Shown here: piece by piece, positions 32,418-40,414 of the stretch | How the letters are laid out: the number at the start of each line of letters is the position of its first letter | Numbering within the stretch: the first letter of the stretch is position 1 | NCBI RefSeq assembly: GCF_003003215.1 | Contig: NZ_PVUF01000019.1 | Location: 1-64,000, forward strand | Length of the DNA: 64,000 nt | Direction: 5' to 3' | Source of the DNA: Tritonibacter scottomollicae | GTDB lineage: Bacteria > Pseudomonadota > Alphaproteobacteria > Rhodobacterales > Rhodobacteraceae | The notes under the pieces: model-generated | Told to the model about the DNA's origin: nothing | Seen by the model: only the letters and a program-made list of their open reading frames with translations | The model's database searches: none | Made by a program: the position numbers and the translations under genes

Positions 32418-33607
32418 CACGCGGCGTCCTGCTGCGCTGAGGCCGCATTGCCGCGATAATAATCTTGCGCTGCTGCAACACCGGAGCCAAGTTGGATATC
32501 AAGGCCGAGGTCGACCATGCACATCTCGGCGGTGGCAATGCCGGAGAGCGCCATCACATCGGTCAGGCTGCCGAGGTGGCCGATGCGGAACACCTTGCCC
32601 GCGACCTCGCCCAGACCCACACCAAAGGCGACGCCGTATTTGTCGGCGGCATGGGTCACGATATCGGTGGCGTTGAACCCTTCGGGCGTGCGGATGGCGC
32701 TGACGGTGTCGGAATAGACCTCCGGCGACGCGGCACAGAGCTCCAGCCCCCAAGCGCCCACGGCGGCACGCACCCCTTCGGCGATGCGGTGGTGGCGGGC
32801 AAAGACGTTCTCCAGTCCCTCAGTCAGCAGCATCTTGCAGGATTCATTGAGACCGTTCATCAGACCCACGGCAGGCGTGTAGGGGTAGGCGTTGTTGGCA
32901 TAGCCCTTGGCCATGTCATGCACGTCAAAGAAGGTGCGCGGCAGTTGTGCGGTCTTGGTGGCTTCCATCGCCTTGGGGCTGAAGCCGACGATGGCGAGGC
33001 CTGCGCTCAGCATGAAGCCCTTTTGCGAACCGGTGACGGCCACGTCAACGCCCCACTCGTCCATGCGGAAATCCATTGATGCAATGGAGCTGACGCCATC
33101 AACAAACAGCAGCGCCGGGTGGCCAGCGGCATCCAACGCGCGGCGCACCGCGGCAATGTCGGATTTCACGCCCGTGGCAGTCTCATTGTGGGTGGCCAGA
33201 ACCGCCTTGATCTTGTGGCCTTTGTCGGCGCTCAGGATCTCTTCATAGCGGTCGGCGGGTAGACCCTCGCCCCAGGGGGTCTCGACGATCTGCACGTCAA
33301 GCCCGTGGCGCTGGCACATGTCGATCCAGCGGTGGCTGAACATGCCGTTGCGCGCCGCAAGCACGGTATCGCCCGCCGAGAGCGTGTTGCTCAGCGCGGT
33401 TTCCCAGCCGCCGGTGCCGGAGGAGGGGAAGATGAAAACTTCGGCGGAGGTGCTTTTCAGAACCTTGCGCACACCTTCGCGGGCCGGATGCAGGATCTGC
33501 CCGAACAGCGGCGAGCGGTGATCGATCGTCGGCATGTCGCAGGCCTTGCGCAGGCTCTCGGGGATGTTGGTCGGACCCGGGATGAATACGGGGTTTTGAA
33601 AGCTCAT
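32417..33607 (-). CDS. bhcA: BhcA, aspartate-glyoxylate aminotransferase
   Basis: A 396-residue class V aminotransferase of the serine-glyoxylate type. The PLP lysine is Lys196 in VTGSQKGFM; the entrance motif PGPTNIPESLRKA and FVDGVSSIASMDFRMDEWGVD are typical. It transfers the amino group of aspartate to glyoxylate, producing glycine and oxaloacetate, the first step of the cycle and of glycolate assimilation. It is the first gene of the bhcABC(D) operon and is divergent from bhcR across 168 bp that contain two TTCGAA-centred palindromes. Confidence 0.94.
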   Translation of the reverse strand: MSFQNPVFIPGPTNIPESLRKACDMPTIDHRSPLFGQILHPAREGVRKVLKSTSAEVFIFPSSGTGGWETALSNTLSAGDTVLAARNGMFSHRWIDMCQRHGLDVQIVETPWGEGLPADRYEEILSADKGHKIKAVLATHNETATGVKSDIAAVRRALDAAGHPALLFVDGVSSIASMDFRMDEWGVDVAVTGSQKGFMLSAGLAIVGFSPKAMEATKTAQLPRTFFDVHDMAKGYANNAYPYTPAVGLMNGLNESCKMLLTEGLENVFARHHRIAEGVRAAVGAWGLELCAASPEVYSDTVSAIRTPEGFNATDIVTHAADKYGVAFGVGLGEVAGKVFRIGHLGSLTDVMALSGIATAEMCMVDLGLDIQLGSGVAAAQDYYRGNAASAQQDAA

Positions 33608-33677
33608 GGAATGTCTCCTTCCGTCTGAAATTCAGCATAGGCAGGGGAGGCACCGAGCGAAATTTTTTTGAAATCGT

Positions 33678-33752
33678 TTTTCGAAAATGGAAGTGACCAG
33701 AAATATCGTTCCTTGTCAGGTGCTTGAGTTTTTCATATCGTGAATTCGAATT
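33678..33752. promoter_or_regulatory. two 10-bp palindromes, candidate BhcR operators
   Basis: TTTTCGAAAA (33678-33687) and AATTCGAATT (33743-33752) are perfect palindromes with the same TTCGAA core, 65 bp centre to centre, in the divergent bhcA-bhcR promoter. The right one lies 23 bp before the bhcR ATG. Paired sites fit a tetrameric IclR regulator. Confidence 0.5.
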
Positions 33753-33775
33753 TCGCGTAAAACCGGAGGGATCTG

Positions 33776-34636
33776 ATGGATTCGCAAGAAACTGGCCCCA
33801 AGACCACCCGACGGGCCCGGGGGCGGCCCCGGGACTGGCACGACAAGACGGCGCAGAACACCATCAAATCACTCGACCGGGCGATGGAGGTCTTTGAGTT
33901 CCTGAGCGAGGCGCAGGGCAAGCCCCTGACGTCGATCGCCGAGGACATGGGCCAGTCGCCCGCCACCGTCTATCGCATCCTGGTGACGCTGGAGGGGCGC
34001 GGGCTGGTGGAGTTCGACACCGAGGAACAGCTCTGGCACATCGGCGCGCAGGCCTTCGTGATCGGCGCGCGGTTTCTGCGCCGCACCAGCCTGGTGGACC
34101 GGGCCCGTCCGATCCTGCGCAGGCTGATGGAGGTGACCGGCGAGACTGCCAACCTCGGCATCGAGAAAGAGGGCCATGTGCTGTTTGTCAGCCAGGTGGA
34201 AACCCACGCCAGCATCCGCGCCTTCTTCCCGCCCGGCAGCCTGTCGCAAATGCATGCCTCCGGTATCGGCAAGGCCCTGCTGGCGCAGATGGAGGCAAGC
34301 CGGTTGGATCGCTTGCTGGCGGCGACCCGGCTGGAGGTCTTTACCGACCACACCATCACCGACGGCGATGCGCTGAAACAGGATCTGGCAGCGATCCGCA
34401 CGCAGGGCTTTGCGGTCGACAACGAGGAAAAGAACGCCGGCATGCGCTGTATCGCGGCGCCGGTGTTCGACATGAACCGCGAGGCGGTTGCCGGGATTTC
34501 GGTCTCCGGCCCCACCAGCCGCATCAGCGAGCAGGAGATTGCAGAGCTGAGCCGCCCGGTGATCGAGGCCGCTGAACAGTTGACGCAGGCTATCGGCGGG
34601 GTCGCGCCTGTCGCACACAAAGGCGGTGACCCCTAG
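33776..34636 (+). CDS. bhcR: BhcR, IclR-family regulator of the beta-hydroxyaspartate cycle
   Basis: A 286-residue IclR regulator: an N-terminal basic leader (TTRRARGRPRDWHDK), a winged helix at about residues 28-85 (LDRAMEVFEFLSEAQGKPL, GQSPATVYRILVTLEGRGL) and an IclR effector domain from about 95. It is divergent from bhcA. In Paracoccus, BhcR is known to sense glyoxylate and control the operon. It should bind the TTCGAA palindromes upstream and also autoregulate. GGAGG precedes the ATG. Confidence 0.92.
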   Translation: MDSQETGPKTTRRARGRPRDWHDKTAQNTIKSLDRAMEVFEFLSEAQGKPLTSIAEDMGQSPATVYRILVTLEGRGLVEFDTEEQLWHIGAQAFVIGARFLRRTSLVDRARPILRRLMEVTGETANLGIEKEGHVLFVSQVETHASIRAFFPPGSLSQMHASGIGKALLAQMEASRLDRLLAATRLEVFTDHTITDGDALKQDLAAIRTQGFAVDNEEKNAGMRCIAAPVFDMNREAVAGISVSGPTSRISEQEIAELSRPVIEAAEQLTQAIGGVAPVAHKGGDP

Positions 34637-34758
34637 GAAAAGAGCAGGTCAGCATCACACCTTGAGCAGTGATGGACCAAGACCGGAGCGCGATGGCACT
34701 GGACTCTTGGGCGTTCGATACAAATAGTTAAGAGCGTTAACCTAGTTTCGGAGATTGT

Positions 34759-36069
34759 ATGGCCCGTTCTGACCCTCATCTGACTGCTGCAGAAACAAAG
34801 GGGCTCCGTGCTGCGCGGGAGCTTGAGGGCCATGTGAAGTGGTTGGAGTCCTTCACGCCCGCGGCGCTGGGTGTGCTCGCGGTGGCGTCCGGCATCTATA
34901 CCTATCTTGGTGTAAGCTCTCTGCTGGAGGACACCGGCGCCATGAGCTTTTTTGCGGCGGTAGCCTATTCGGTCGCGGTGTCTGTCGGGATCTTTGTGTT
35001 CTGGAGCTACATGATGCGGTTGCTGCCCGCGATGCGGACAGCGTCCGGGCTGGTTGGTTTGGTCCTGTCCACGATCATCGGATCGTTCGCGATCATTGCC
35101 ATGTCGAGCTGGTTGAACGCGGCGGCGCTGGCCGGGTCGGCTGCAGTGGAACAGCATCTGGAAAACACCGTGCGTGACTATCAGGGCGGATTGGAACGCG
35201 CCCATGAAATCGCACTGTCGGGGCAGGCGCTGGGCCGCGAGGTTGAGCGCGCCCGGCAAACGTTTGAGGCGCTGGCGGATCAGGAACGTTCGGGTGATCT
35301 ATCCGGTGCGGCGGGCGAGGGTGCGGTGTTTCGTGTCCTCACCCAGAAGACAGAGGAACTGTCGAACCTCGAACAGCAAATTGCCGCGCAGTCCCCTCTG
35401 ATCACGGCGGCGTTCGAGGAAGGAAACCGGATTCTTGGGCGGATGCGCGAATTGACCGTGGCGTCCGGGCCGGTTGATCAGCGTTCGGTCCTGTTTGCTG
35501 AGGAAAGCGTGCGGCTTGCCGGGGTGATCGCGAGCTTGAACCAGTATTCGGTGGCCACGCTCGTGACACGGGCGGCACAGGATCTGCCTGCCTCCGTGGT
35601 CCTGCCGGAACTGGATGGGCGAAATTCCGACGTGCGCGCGGCTCAGTCGTCTACGATTGCGTCGGTGTTGAGTGCTCTGGATCAGCGCAGTCAGACCCTG
35701 AAGCGGGCGGCGGATGAGGTGCTGGCGCTCGAACCACCCGCCGAGACGGTTTATAACCCGATCTCCAGCGCCGATGCGGTGATCCGGTATGCGGGTAATT
35801 TCGTCCCCTCATGGGCCGGGGCGATCGCCATTGATCTGTTGCCAGCCATTCTTGTCTTTGTATTGGCGATCACGCAGGCGGCAATTCGCAGTGGGCGTGA
35901 TGGGATCAGTGTCGAGGAGACGCTCACACTGTCGGACCTGAAGGCAGCCCTCAATGCGATGCGCGACGTGGAGACCACGATGGCAGCTGCAGACGCCGAT
36001 CTCGACCGCCGATCAGATCCGGGGCGATCAGCGCCGCTGGCGCCCAGCTCTGACAAGGCCGCGGAGTAG
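34759..36069 (+). CDS. membrane protein with large coiled-coil domain, unknown function
   Basis: A 436-residue protein I do not recognise. Hydrophobic helices lie at about residues 33-53, 58-82 and 95-115; a long helical, Glu/Arg/Gln-rich segment follows (about 120-320) with coiled-coil character (LVTRAAQDLP, SSTIASVLSALDQRSQTLKRAADE); a fourth helix at about 350-375 returns it to the cytoplasm, ending in a charged tail. The central segment would therefore be periplasmic. It is 3 bp before a ClpP-fold gene, so the two are probably functionally linked, possibly as scaffold and enzyme. Confidence 0.65.
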   Translation: MARSDPHLTAAETKGLRAARELEGHVKWLESFTPAALGVLAVASGIYTYLGVSSLLEDTGAMSFFAAVAYSVAVSVGIFVFWSYMMRLLPAMRTASGLVGLVLSTIIGSFAIIAMSSWLNAAALAGSAAVEQHLENTVRDYQGGLERAHEIALSGQALGREVERARQTFEALADQERSGDLSGAAGEGAVFRVLTQKTEELSNLEQQIAAQSPLITAAFEEGNRILGRMRELTVASGPVDQRSVLFAEESVRLAGVIASLNQYSVATLVTRAAQDLPASVVLPELDGRNSDVRAAQSSTIASVLSALDQRSQTLKRAADEVLALEPPAETVYNPISSADAVIRYAGNFVPSWAGAIAIDLLPAILVFVLAITQAAIRSGRDGISVEETLTLSDLKAALNAMRDVETTMAAADADLDRRSDPGRSAPLAPSSDKAAE

Positions 36070-36072
36070 CGC

Positions 36073-36864
36073 ATGTCTTCACGCGGTCAGTGGTTCGCCG
36101 ATATCACGCTTGCGCGCAGTCTGCGATATGCGCTGTTGGGGCAATGCGTTATTGCCGCGGCGGTCCTGGCCACCGATTTGCTGGGGCAGTGGCCAACGGG
36201 CGGGGCAAGCCGCCGGGATCTGCCGCAGGGGCCGGTTTCGCCCGGGGACCAGTGGCGGGAGTATGATCCGGCCACCGTGTCGCCAAGCTATGTGCGGCGC
36301 GACCCTGCGCCAGGTGTGGAGACGCCGGCAAACATGCCCTCGCGGTTGAACTTCAGTGTGATGGAGACGGAGGATCTGGGGTCTTTGCTTCTTGTGACCG
36401 GTCAAATTTCCGAAGGGGATGCAGAGCAGTTTCAAACCTATCTCGACAGTATGGACGAGGTTCCGGCGGGCGTCGCCCTGAACAGTCCCGGCGGCGTGGT
36501 GCAAGAGGCATTGGCGCTGGGCCGCGCCATACGGCGAATGGAGATGGAAACAGCAGTTCTGCCGGGTACGATATGCCTGTCGAGCTGCCCTTATCTGCTG
36601 GCGGGCGGCATCGCGCGCCGCGTGTCGAGTGCCGCCTCAGTCGGGATGCATCAGCATTATTATAATACTCCCGGCTATCTGCCTGCGTTTCTCGCTGTAG
36701 AGGAAATCCAGCATGGTCAGGGCCGCACCATGGAGTATCTGATCGAGATGGGAGTGGACCCCGGCGTGATGGTGCATTCCCTGAATACCCCACCCGAGGA
36801 AATCTACGTGCTGCTCGATCAGGAATTGAGCGACACGAGACTGGCGACCGAGATCCTTGATTAA
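36073..36864 (+). CDS. membrane-anchored ClpP/crotonase-fold protein (COG3904-like)
   Basis: A 263-residue protein with one N-terminal membrane helix at about residues 15-38 and a periplasmic domain of the ClpP/SppA fold. NSPGGVVQEALALGRAIRRM is the oxyanion-loop helix, CLSSCPYLLAGG holds the presumed nucleophile Ser, and VGMHQHYY a His that could be the base. It is likely a periplasmic serine protease or a catalytically altered relative. It is co-transcribed with the membrane coiled-coil protein upstream, with 3 bp between them. Substrate unknown. Confidence 0.7.
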   Translation: MSSRGQWFADITLARSLRYALLGQCVIAAAVLATDLLGQWPTGGASRRDLPQGPVSPGDQWREYDPATVSPSYVRRDPAPGVETPANMPSRLNFSVMETEDLGSLLLVTGQISEGDAEQFQTYLDSMDEVPAGVALNSPGGVVQEALALGRAIRRMEMETAVLPGTICLSSCPYLLAGGIARRVSSAASVGMHQHYYNTPGYLPAFLAVEEIQHGQGRTMEYLIEMGVDPGVMVHSLNTPPEEIYVLLDQELSDTRLATEILD

Positions 36865-36873
36865 GGGGCGGGG

Positions 36874-38076
36874 TCACTCCGGGTGATCGCTGCGGTTCAG
36901 CTCTTCTTGGAGTGGCACGTGCGAGTTCAAGAAATTCCCCACCACGGACAGCGCCGGAATGTGGTCACACATCGATTTGAAGCAGACCAGCAGCGGCACC
37001 GCCATCAGCGCCCCGGCAATTCCCCACATCCAGGCCCAGAAGACCACAGCAGAAAACACCGCGACGGCATTCAGGTTCAGCCGTCGTCCGAGAAAGACGG
37101 GTGTTACGAACTGTCCCTCGATCATGTTGGCCAACAGATAGGCCAGCGGTGGCAGCAGCGCGTAGGGCAGCGAGGAGAAGGTGACCAGCGCCATGGCGGC
37201 GCAGAGCGCGATGCCGGTCAGCGCACCGATATAGGGCAGGAAGTTGAACAGGAAGGCGATCGCACCCCATAGCGCAGGTTGCGGCATGCCCAAGGCCCAC
37301 ATGCTGAGGCCAACCGTAGCACCCAGCCCGGCATTGATGAGAGTGATCGACAGCAAGTAGCGCGAGATCCGTTGCTCGATGCTGTAGACGATCCGCAGGG
37401 CACGGGTCTTTTCCGTGAGATTGGGAAAGCTCTCGACGATTTTCACGTAGAAAATGTCGTTGGAGGCCAGAAGGAACAGCGCCAGGACCAGCGCGACCAG
37501 GGCGGTGGTGGCAAGCGTCACCATGTCGAGCGCGGTCGACGTGACGATACCGGGCTGATCGATCGCCACTTTCAGAACGTCATTATCCTTGGCGGCCTCT
37601 GCGATGTCCTCAACCCGCTCAGAGGCTTCACGTACCGTTTCCAATGAGGCTGAGATGTCCCGAAGCCGGTTCTCGAGCTCCAGCCGTACCTGTGGGGCCT
37701 GATCAATCCATTCAGAGACCGGGCCGCTCAGCAGGTAGAGACCTCCGGCTGTTGTCAGCGCCACCGCCAGGATCAGGCAGACGGCGGAGACAATTGGCGG
37801 CACTCCGTATCGGGCCACACCCCGTGTCAGCGGGCTGAGCGTAAGGGCGATCAGCATGCCCAAGGCAAATGGCAGAACCACATCCTTCGCAAAGAACAGA
37901 AGCGCTGCCGCCACGATTGCCACTATCACGCCGAGGAAGTTCCGGATGACAACGACATTTTGCCGGATCGTCCTGCGGTCCCGACCGGGCGAGCCCTGAT
38001 CTGACGTTGCCGCAGTGCCGGGTGTATCAATTACACGATCTGAGGTCACGTCCTGCGACGCCGGGGAAACGGTCAT
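36874..38076 (-). CDS. AI-2E family transporter (PerM/TqsA-like)
   Basis: A 400-residue membrane protein with a charged N-terminal tail and about eight membrane segments. The typical PerM features are FALGMLIALTLSPLTR near residue 70, a helical extracytoplasmic loop, and the late conserved region LFNFLPYIGALTG then LANMIEGQFVTPVFLGRRLNLN. Members export or flux small molecules, and some act as Na+/H+ antiporters, so the substrate cannot be assigned. ATG 38076 is the probable start; its ribosome site is weak. It is convergent with the ClpP-fold gene, with 9 bp between stops. Confidence 0.85.
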   Translation of the reverse strand: MTVSPASQDVTSDRVIDTPGTAATSDQGSPGRDRRTIRQNVVVIRNFLGVIVAIVAAALLFFAKDVVLPFALGMLIALTLSPLTRGVARYGVPPIVSAVCLILAVALTTAGGLYLLSGPVSEWIDQAPQVRLELENRLRDISASLETVREASERVEDIAEAAKDNDVLKVAIDQPGIVTSTALDMVTLATTALVALVLALFLLASNDIFYVKIVESFPNLTEKTRALRIVYSIEQRISRYLLSITLINAGLGATVGLSMWALGMPQPALWGAIAFLFNFLPYIGALTGIALCAAMALVTFSSLPYALLPPLAYLLANMIEGQFVTPVFLGRRLNLNAVAVFSAVVFWAWMWGIAGALMAVPLLVCFKSMCDHIPALSVVGNFLNSHVPLQEELNRSDHPE

Positions 38077-38394
38077 ATGGGTCTGCCTTTTTGCTGATAC
38101 ATGTACAACGCCCGGCTTTGAATGTGGTTCCCAATAAAGCTGACGCAGGGGCACGGGTCTTGCCTGGCCAACCCGTCCTCAAGACGCTCTTCGATAGAGA
38201 ATTTCCGGGGATGGAAACACACCCTCTTCCGCCAAAATTCCGTCGTGCATTAAAAGGCTTGTGGTTGCGTGCAGCGGCGGGCAACCCTCGTGAAAATTCG
38301 CAAGGTTCGAAAAAATATAGGAACTTTTCCCCGGTGCATCCGTTGTTTGGCCGAGAGCGACGATACGAGCTTCAACTGAACAAGGATAGTACTG
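38077..38394. other. 318-bp divergent intergenic region
   Basis: Between the AI-2E transporter and the PRC-barrel gene. It holds the ECF-type promoter candidate at 38320 and AT-rich sequence (38290-38320). No gene is visible. Confidence 0.5.
38320..38344 (+). promoter_or_regulatory. candidate ECF sigma (EcfG-type) promoter for the PRC-barrel gene
   Basis: GGAAC (38320-38324), 16-bp spacer, CGTT (38341-38344) exactly fits the general-stress sigma EcfG consensus, 51 bp before the ATG. EcfG is not universal in Rhodobacterales, so another ECF sigma factor could read it. Confidence 0.5.
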
Positions 38395-39315
38395 ATGAAA
38401 AATCTTCTGATTTCTACCGCACTTCTTACCGCCACTTCCACCATGGCATTTGCCGATGAACAAAAGTTCATGACCGAAGCAGATCCGATGGCGATTCAAG
38501 CGTCCGACTTCATCGGGCAAAACATCTACAGCACTGAATCTGGTGTTGAGAACACCAGCTCGAATGGTGTTCAGGACGGCTGGGAAAACATCGGTGAGGT
38601 GCATGACATCGTGCTGACCCGCGATGGCAAGATCCAGTCGGTGCTGGTCGATATTGGTGGTTTCCTGGGTATCGGCGAGCGTCAAATCGCTGTCGACATG
38701 AACGCCCTGAAGCTGGTCTCCGACAGCGCCACCGAGCAAGATGACGCAGATTACTTCCTGGTGATGCAGGCGAATGTATCGGAGTTTGAGGATGCACCGG
38801 CCTATGAGCACACTGCTGCGAATGACCTGACCAACAGCGTTGAGCAGGCGGCGGAGAACACCGCAGCGGCGGCCAAGGATACGGCTGCTGACGTAAAGGC
38901 CTCTGCAGAGACGGCGGCTGCCGAACTTGGCGACGCGGCGGAGAATACGTCCGAGGACGTGCAGCAGATGGCTGATGAGGCCACCGACGGTGACATGGCA
39001 CGCGAACCGATGATGCGCGAAGGCTATGCCCAGCTGGACAGCAACGATCTGACGACAGAGATGCTGACTGGTGCGCGCACCTATGACACCAAGGATGAGT
39101 GGATCGGCGAAGTGTCTGAACTGGTTCTGAACGACAAGGGCGAGCTGACCCACGCAATCGTGGACGTTGGTGGTTTCCTTGGGATTGGTGAAAAGCCGGT
39201 GAAACTTGACCTGAACAAGCTTGATATCCTGCATGAAACCGACGGCAACGACGTTCGCGTTTACCTGCCGATGACCGAGGACAAGCTGAAGTCGATGGAA
39301 GCCTACGAGGGCTGA
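38395..39315 (+). CDS. secreted protein with two PRC-barrel domains
   Basis: A 306-residue exported protein with signal peptide ending at AFA-DEQ. It contains two PRC-barrel-like repeats, the first at about 30-120 with VLVDIGGFLGIGERQIAVDM and the second at about 215-300 with AIVDVGGFLGIGEKPVKLDL, separated by an Ala/Glu/Asp-rich helical linker (about 140-200). The repeats come from an internal duplication. PRC-barrel proteins of this kind are often stress-induced in alphaproteobacteria and bind envelope or RNA partners. The promoter upstream fits stress control. Exact function unknown. Confidence 0.82.
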   Translation: MKNLLISTALLTATSTMAFADEQKFMTEADPMAIQASDFIGQNIYSTESGVENTSSNGVQDGWENIGEVHDIVLTRDGKIQSVLVDIGGFLGIGERQIAVDMNALKLVSDSATEQDDADYFLVMQANVSEFEDAPAYEHTAANDLTNSVEQAAENTAAAAKDTAADVKASAETAAAELGDAAENTSEDVQQMADEATDGDMAREPMMREGYAQLDSNDLTTEMLTGARTYDTKDEWIGEVSELVLNDKGELTHAIVDVGGFLGIGEKPVKLDLNKLDILHETDGNDVRVYLPMTEDKLKSMEAYEG

Positions 39316-39366
39316 TGCGAGAGACGACTGTTAAAGAGTATTGATGTCAGTTCTGTCATCTGAAGT

Positions 39367-40305
39367 TTACCAAGGCCCGCCTGTCACAGGCGGGCCTTCT
39401 GTCGCGTGCGTGATCGGGGCCTGTGGACTGGCCGCGGCTTCTGCCAACAACCACAGGACCATCGTCTCGACCTCCGGTCGCCGGCTGTTGCGCGCCGAGG
39501 GCAGCACCAGGTAATGCCCCTGCCGGGCGGGCAGGGATAAATCCGTCGCACGCACCAGTTTTCCACTGTCCAGATAGGGTTGCGCGAGAGTTTCCGCGAC
39601 CAGAGCGGTCCCGTGTCGCCTGCTGGCCAGCTCCAGTGCGATCAGCGACTGATCCACCTTGAGCGATGGGGCTGTGATCGGAGTTGTCAACTCGTGTGAG
39701 GCGAAAAAATGCTGCCACGTATCGACCACTCCCGCCAACTCGATCAAGGGACCTTCCGCCAGCTCCTGCAAGGTGCCATCCGTCAGCCGTTCAGGGGCGC
39801 AAACCGCGATGATGGCATCATGCATGAGCGGCAGGACCTCGCCGTCCGCCCAGGTGCCGTCCCCAAATCGTATGTCGATATCAATTTCCTCACCTGCGGC
39901 CATTTCGGACCAGGACGCTGAAAGAACGCGCAACCGGCTGTCCGGATGGCGACGTCGATAGACGTCGAGACGGGGCACCAGCCACAACAGGTTGAGCGAA
40001 CTCAGACAGCGCAGACACACCTCGTCTCCGGCGGTTTTACCGAACAGGTTGGAGGTGGTGGCATCCAGATCTGCAAAGGCTCTGGTGATGATCGGCAAAT
40101 AGGCTTGGCCAAGCCGGGTGAGGGTCAGCACACGGTGCTCACGGTGAAACAGTTGATGGCCAAGTTGCGCCTCCAGCCCCCGCACCTGATAGCTGACGGC
40201 TGAGGGCGTCAGTCCAAGCTCTTTGGCAGCGAGTGTGAAATTTCCGAGCCGAGCACTCGCATCAAACGCGCGCAGCCAGGGAAGGGGAGGCAGATCGTTA
40301 TACAT
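39367..40305 (-). CDS. LysR-family regulator (GcvA-like)
   Basis: A 312-residue LysR regulator of the GcvA branch: PPLPWLRAFDASARLGNFTLAA, then TPSAVSYQVRGLEAQLGHQLFHR form the DNA-binding domain, and residues 90-300 the effector domain. It is divergent from the GMC oxidoreductase/enolase genes with 109 bp between, so it is the likely regulator of that pair. Its last codons run through the hairpin at 39372-39398, so the C-terminal tail (TGGPW) is probably a non-conserved extension. Confidence 0.85.
   Translation of the reverse strand: MYNDLPPLPWLRAFDASARLGNFTLAAKELGLTPSAVSYQVRGLEAQLGHQLFHREHRVLTLTRLGQAYLPIITRAFADLDATTSNLFGKTAGDEVCLRCLSSLNLLWLVPRLDVYRRRHPDSRLRVLSASWSEMAAGEEIDIDIRFGDGTWADGEVLPLMHDAIIAVCAPERLTDGTLQELAEGPLIELAGVVDTWQHFFASHELTTPITAPSLKVDQSLIALELASRRHGTALVAETLAQPYLDSGKLVRATDLSLPARQGHYLVLPSARNSRRPEVETMVLWLLAEAAASPQAPITHATEGPPVTGGPW
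39372..39398 (+). terminator. hairpin after the PRC-barrel gene
   Basis: A perfect 12-bp stem (AAGGCCCGCCTG / CAGGCGGGCCTT) with a 3-nt loop and CTT-rich end, 57 bp beyond the PRC-barrel stop. It overlaps the 3' coding end of the convergent LysR gene. Confidence 0.65.
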
Positions 40306-40414
40306 GCGCGGATCATAGATATGCTGCGAAAATTTTTAAGGGTGTGGCGAATTATTTTTTGTTTTGGATTTGCATGTCTGCTTTGTAACGACTTTGCGAC
40401 AGAGCAGTGAACGG

